Positions 8,043 through 10,294 of a stretch of 10,294 nt of DNA are shown in pieces. The translations under genes and the position numbers were made by a program. The DNA comes from Parietichytrium sp. I65-24A (taxonomy: Eukaryota > Sar > Bigyra > Thraustochytrida > Thraustochytriidae): positions 498,001 to 508,294 of the forward strand of contig BLSF01000032.1 of NCBI GenBank assembly GCA_012862575.1, read 5' to 3'. A model generated the notes under the pieces. That model saw only the letters and a program-made list of their open reading frames with translations. It was not told the DNA's origin and did not search any database. How positions within the stretch are numbered: position 1 is the stretch's first letter; each line of letters opens with the position of its first letter.

Positions 8043-8043
8043 N
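8043..8043. other. Single N at the end of the zinc module
   Basis: The RBR-like reading stops being recognisable exactly here: the last ligand-like Cys is coded at 8035-8037, and the frame hits a TGA at 8050-8052. As with 6521 this may be a contig join, so the sequence to the right need not be the true continuation of the gene. Confidence 0.85.
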
Positions 8044-8045
8044 AG

Positions 8046-8345
8046 TGGTTGAGAGAAGGTCGTGGTCTGCTTGACTTGGCTTGCGAGTGTTGGATTGGAT
8101 GGGTTGTTCACTATTCATTGTTTATTTCTTCTGTGTGCAGCTGCCATCTGGCAGCTAGGGTAGCTCTATGCGCAGCTCGCAAAAGCTGTGTGTTGCTGAG
8201 ATCGTGCTGTGCATTTGAGAGCGGCATGCCAGTAAGTTTACATCGGAAATACTCGAGTGTGAACCATTTGGTTGTTTACGAACTGTGGCAGAGTAGCACA
8301 CCTGGCAAATCGAATTTCGCGGACAATCTCAATAGCTATCTTTGA
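8046..8345 (+). other. Cys-rich open frame after the N, not identified
   Basis: In the frame shifted by one from the zinc module, sequence is open from 8046 to a TGA at 8343-8345. It contains about ten cysteines (ACEC, CSCH, LCAARKSC, SCC among them). It could be the continuation of the RBR-like protein, but the IBR and RING2 signatures (paired CPxC motifs, GC-H) are absent. A pyrimidine-rich acceptor (TTCTGTGTGCAG) ends at 8140 and a perfect donor GTAAGT starts at 8232, so 8141-8231 may be a small exon. Neither interpretation can be decided here. Confidence 0.25.
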
Positions 8346-9361
8346 AACCTGCACTGCGTTGTCTTGAGCGTCGTGTAGCGAAGATGGCTTCAGGTCGCCG
8401 CCTCACAGTGACACCCAATTGGAAAGAAATCCTGAAAAAGAAATAACGACGGCTCTGCAATGCAAAGATTTGACCGCCTCTCAACAGCAGGGCGTCAGAG
8501 CACTAATCGAGGAGACGTGCGTAGCACAATGCAGACCTATTTGCAGTCAGTTTCATAGACCTAACCTGACCAGTTGGGAGCGCGCAAAAACCACCTCCGC
8601 TTGCCTGTCCTTCGCAATCTAGACCAAGACCTTGGAAGGCACAGGCAACCATCAGCGTTCACGTAATAAATACACCAGGTCTGCTGCTCTGAAAGAATGA
8701 ATTAGTTGAGCTCGCGCCTCTGAGCACTGCTTGTTTGATTCCCCAACGAAATTGAAAATGTTTACCACGCATTAGCTACAAGTTTACGTGAATCACTCAG
8801 CACTGCTTCACAGATAGACCGGACTCGTGCGCTTTTCAAATCCGAGACAGATGCCAAGTAAGTCTGCGCGATGCAAAAAAATAAATCATCTTGCACTTCG
8901 CAAGAGAGATGCAAGCACGACATCCAAGGCAGCAAAGATCGCGCAACAAGTGCGCCTCTTGACTGGAGCGCGGGCGATATGCGCTCCCATCCTGTGTGAT
9001 ATACTCCCGCACACTGCTTTACAGCGCCTACAGAAAACTGGCAAGCTGTGGCTCCCCAGAGCACACGACTTTACAGATGTTGTCATTGGTGCGGACAAGG
9101 CTGCCCGCAAAAGGTGTGGCACGAGCCTCCGTGCTGCTGCACCCTTCCAACTAGAGTAGACTGCAGCGCACGCGAGAGCATGAGGTTATGCAGGAACACA
9201 GGCGCGCAAGCGAGCACTTCCACGATTCGGCTCGCCATCCCTGCCCCTAATGCAAAGCTCCTGCCTTGGAGCCACAAAAGAGGCAGTCTTGGCATGTTCG
9301 TGCCCCAGAAGCACATTACCTTTACGCTTTTGCAAGGGTCTGAATTTCCGCAGGCCAGGCC
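8346..9361. other. About 1 kb with exon-like fragments but no assignable gene
   Basis: Open, protein-like plus-strand blocks occur at about 8368-8622 (contains ALIEETCVAQC), 8739-8857 (contains TRALFKSETDA and ends at a strong GTAAGTCTG donor at 8858) and 8887-9157 (contains LQKTGKLWLPRAHDF). They lie in different frames, and I found no set of consensus introns joining them or linking them to the kinase locus. There are no recognisable domains. The area may be a multi-exon gene whose splicing I cannot resolve, or gene debris like the kinase locus. Confidence 0.4.
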
Positions 9362-9480
9362 AGACTCACTTCTCCGGCCTCTAGCAGCGCCACCGCAGCA
9401 AAAAACTGACAAAATCGTGTCTCTCATCGAAACTGCAGAATGGTCAAGCGGCTAAGAGCGTGCCTGTGCAAGCGCCGCGA
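9362..9480 (+). repeat. Diverged direct repeat, copy 1
   Basis: Aligns by eye with 9765-9888, roughly two thirds identical with a few small gaps. Shared words include ctcact, ccaccgc, cgaaac, gcaga, gcgtgc and gcaagc, all at a steady offset of 403 to 407 bases. In the frame matching copy 2, this copy has a TGA where copy 2 has TGG, so this one is the degenerate copy at the protein level. Confidence 0.6.
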
Positions 9481-9545
9481 GAGACTATGGAGTTGCGACA
9501 AGGAGTCGAGTACTAACGGAGAGGTCATGTTGAAAACTATTTTAG

Positions 9546-9965
9546 CCAGCAGCAGATCTTTTACGAGCAGGAGACCCCAACAACAAGCCAGTGTTCGCTC
9601 AAAGAAAGCTTAGGGCAACGAAAAGGCTGACTGCGCTATTCAAAGCAACTGAACCCGCTGAAAGCCAAAATAATTGGCTCCGAACTGAGAAGGAAATTGA
9701 TAACATCGAGAACCGCTTGCGCCACCATCAATTTCCGAAAAAGCAAAGTCGCTCTGCTTTTACAAAACTCACTCCTCCTGCAACCTCCAGCAGAGCCACC
9801 GCGTCAAGACACTGGCAGAGCCGAGCCCCTCGCGAAACATTGCAGAAAGCTCAAATTAATGACGGCGTGCTTGCGCAAGCACGAAAGTGCGACAATCCGC
9901 CTTCAGATCCATACTTTGCAAGCAAGCTAGTGGAAGGACACCGCCCTTGTCTACAAGCTCTGTAA
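9546..9965 (+). CDS. Probable terminal exon, product unknown
   Basis: Open for 139 codons from a good acceptor (TTTTAG ending at 9545) that has a perfect TACTAAC branch site at 9511-9517, the same layout as the second RING-gene intron. The exon ends at TAA 9963-9965. The product is basic and polar, beginning PAADLLRAGDPNNK, with a helical stretch (LRTEKEIDNIENRLRHH) and no family I recognise. The upstream exon is uncertain; a donor at 9460 (GTGCCT) or 9466 (GTGCAA) would be in phase with an open block at 9385-9465 and give an intron of 80-86 bases. The exon contains copy 2 of the diverged repeat. Confidence 0.3.
   Translation, partial: PAADLLRAGDPNNKPVFAQRKLRATKRLTALFKATEPAESQNNWLRTEKEIDNIENRLRHHQFPKKQSRSAFTKLTPPATSSRATASRHWQSRAPRETLQKAQINDGVLAQARKCDNPPSDPYFASKLVEGHRPCLQAL
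9765..9888 (+). repeat. Diverged direct repeat, copy 2
   Basis: Second copy of the repeat described at 9362-9480, lying inside the open exon at 9546-9965. The coding frame is intact in this copy. Confidence 0.6.
9866..9883. repeat. 18-base perfect palindrome CGTGCTTGCGCAAGCACG
   Basis: GC-rich perfect inverted repeat at the right end of repeat copy 2. The matching place in copy 1 reads gtgcctgtgcaagcgc, so the palindrome is complete only in copy 2. It could form a strong hairpin in RNA or be a dimer binding site. Confidence 0.6.
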
Positions 9966-10294
9966 ACAATTGCTCTGCACAACCCCGAAAGATCTGGTAC
10001 GAGCACCTGTCGCCCGTGATCGCGCTTGTCGAGTGAGACCTGCTGGAAGCCCTGGCGGATGCCAGGAAACGAGCGGAACATAACTTGCGGCTCGGAGCCT
10101 TCGCCGCCGCTGGGCTCTTCGCCACCGCTGTTGCTAATACTACTGGGGTTGCCGTAGCGCTGCAGGACGCGGTGGACGTGTCATCTGCGCTGCAACTGCT
10201 GCGACCTTGTTTTGCAGTTGTTTTGCTGGCTTGACTGGCTTGGCGTAGTTAGTACCGGTACCCACGTATTTGTTAATATTCCCCAAAAACTCTC
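9966..10294. other. Right edge: interrupted protein-like frame, no gene called
   Basis: A plus-strand frame reads IWYEHLSPVIALVE (9992-10033), then TGA at 10034-10036, then an Ala/Leu-rich helical stretch starting DLLEALADARKRAEHNLR that stays open to a TGA at 10232-10234. On the minus strand a 76-codon ATG frame (10081 down to 9851) also reads smoothly, and the two cannot both be real. The sequence ends in a short direct repeat (ctggcttga, ctggcttgg) and a taccggtacc word. No domain is recognised. Confidence 0.3.

Larger units (their letters stand above)
6105..8043 (+). pseudogene. Broken coiled-coil, protein kinase and RBR-like RING gene
   Basis: Coherent protein sequence runs through changing frames. 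A Glu/Arg/Lys-rich coiled coil covers about 6105-7000. The kinase domain covers about 7110-7850, with a variant glycine loop (LGSSSAGRRVYLV), the VAIK-type Lys in QKVLKTF (7245-7247), the catalytic loop HCDVKPHN (7524-7547), GDFDG in place of DFG (from 7579), FLAPEL, an alpha-F Asp in VDMYACG and SRPTA. A zinc module follows from 7876: CSAC, ITC, HCLCKEC and CCMPEC, spaced like RING1 of RBR ubiquitin ligases. The IBR and RING2 parts are not found. Frame changes occur at about 6326-6347, 6755-6775 and 7545-7582; there is a TGA at 6589-6591, and an extra one tied to the N at 6521. All flanking coding is preserved, so decay is recent or the sequence has errors. Gene function would be phosphorylation coupled to ubiquitin transfer, by inference. 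Confidence 0.7.

Noticed and set aside
9434-9515. Possible tRNA or tRNA-derived SINE: TGGTCAAGCGG matches the A-box consensus, with a weak B-box-like gagtcgagtac downstream
   Set aside because: The D-stem, anticodon stem and acceptor stem do not pair, and the B-box lacks conserved positions. The segment also belongs to a diverged repeat that has no A-box in its second copy.

Overview
This window looks like nuclear DNA from a eukaryote, probably a compact-genome protist or alga from a draft assembly. The reasons are: a eukaryote-type TRM11 tRNA methyltransferase with a Kozak start; short GT-AG introns (79 and 87 bases, the second with a TACTAAC branch site) that join reading frames exactly in phase; a kinase and two RING-type proteins; and three isolated single N's that look like contig joins. 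I cannot name the lineage from this sequence alone.

Layout. 1-465: 3' flank of TRM11, with one weak signal-peptide-like open frame. 466-2238 (minus): intact TRM11, the tRNA G10 N2-methyltransferase, with a long charged insert. 2239-3637: a 1.4 kb divergent intergenic region with no supported gene, rich in CTAG/GTAC palindromes, a pair of 20-base dyad repeats and an 8-base tandem repeat. 3638-4868 (plus): a three-exon gene for a multi-pass membrane RING-H2 ubiquitin ligase. 4916-5837 (plus): a possible three-exon gene of unknown function that only appears after splicing. 5915-8043 (plus): a broken locus coding for a coiled coil, a protein kinase domain and the first half of an RBR-like zinc module, with several frameshifts and a nonsense codon. 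8044-10294: no recognisable intact gene. It holds exon-like open segments, some with good splice signals, and a diverged direct repeat with about 406-base spacing.

Functional themes. TRM11 (with a Trm112 partner, known from the family) makes m2G10 in tRNA. The RING-H2 protein is probably a membrane-anchored E3 ligase. The kinase/RBR-like locus would have joined phosphorylation to ubiquitin transfer, but here it seems broken. The lesions cluster in that locus, while TRM11 (590 codons) and the RING gene (355 codons) read cleanly. That favours a real pseudogene, although at least one lesion, around the N at 6521, looks like an assembly artefact.
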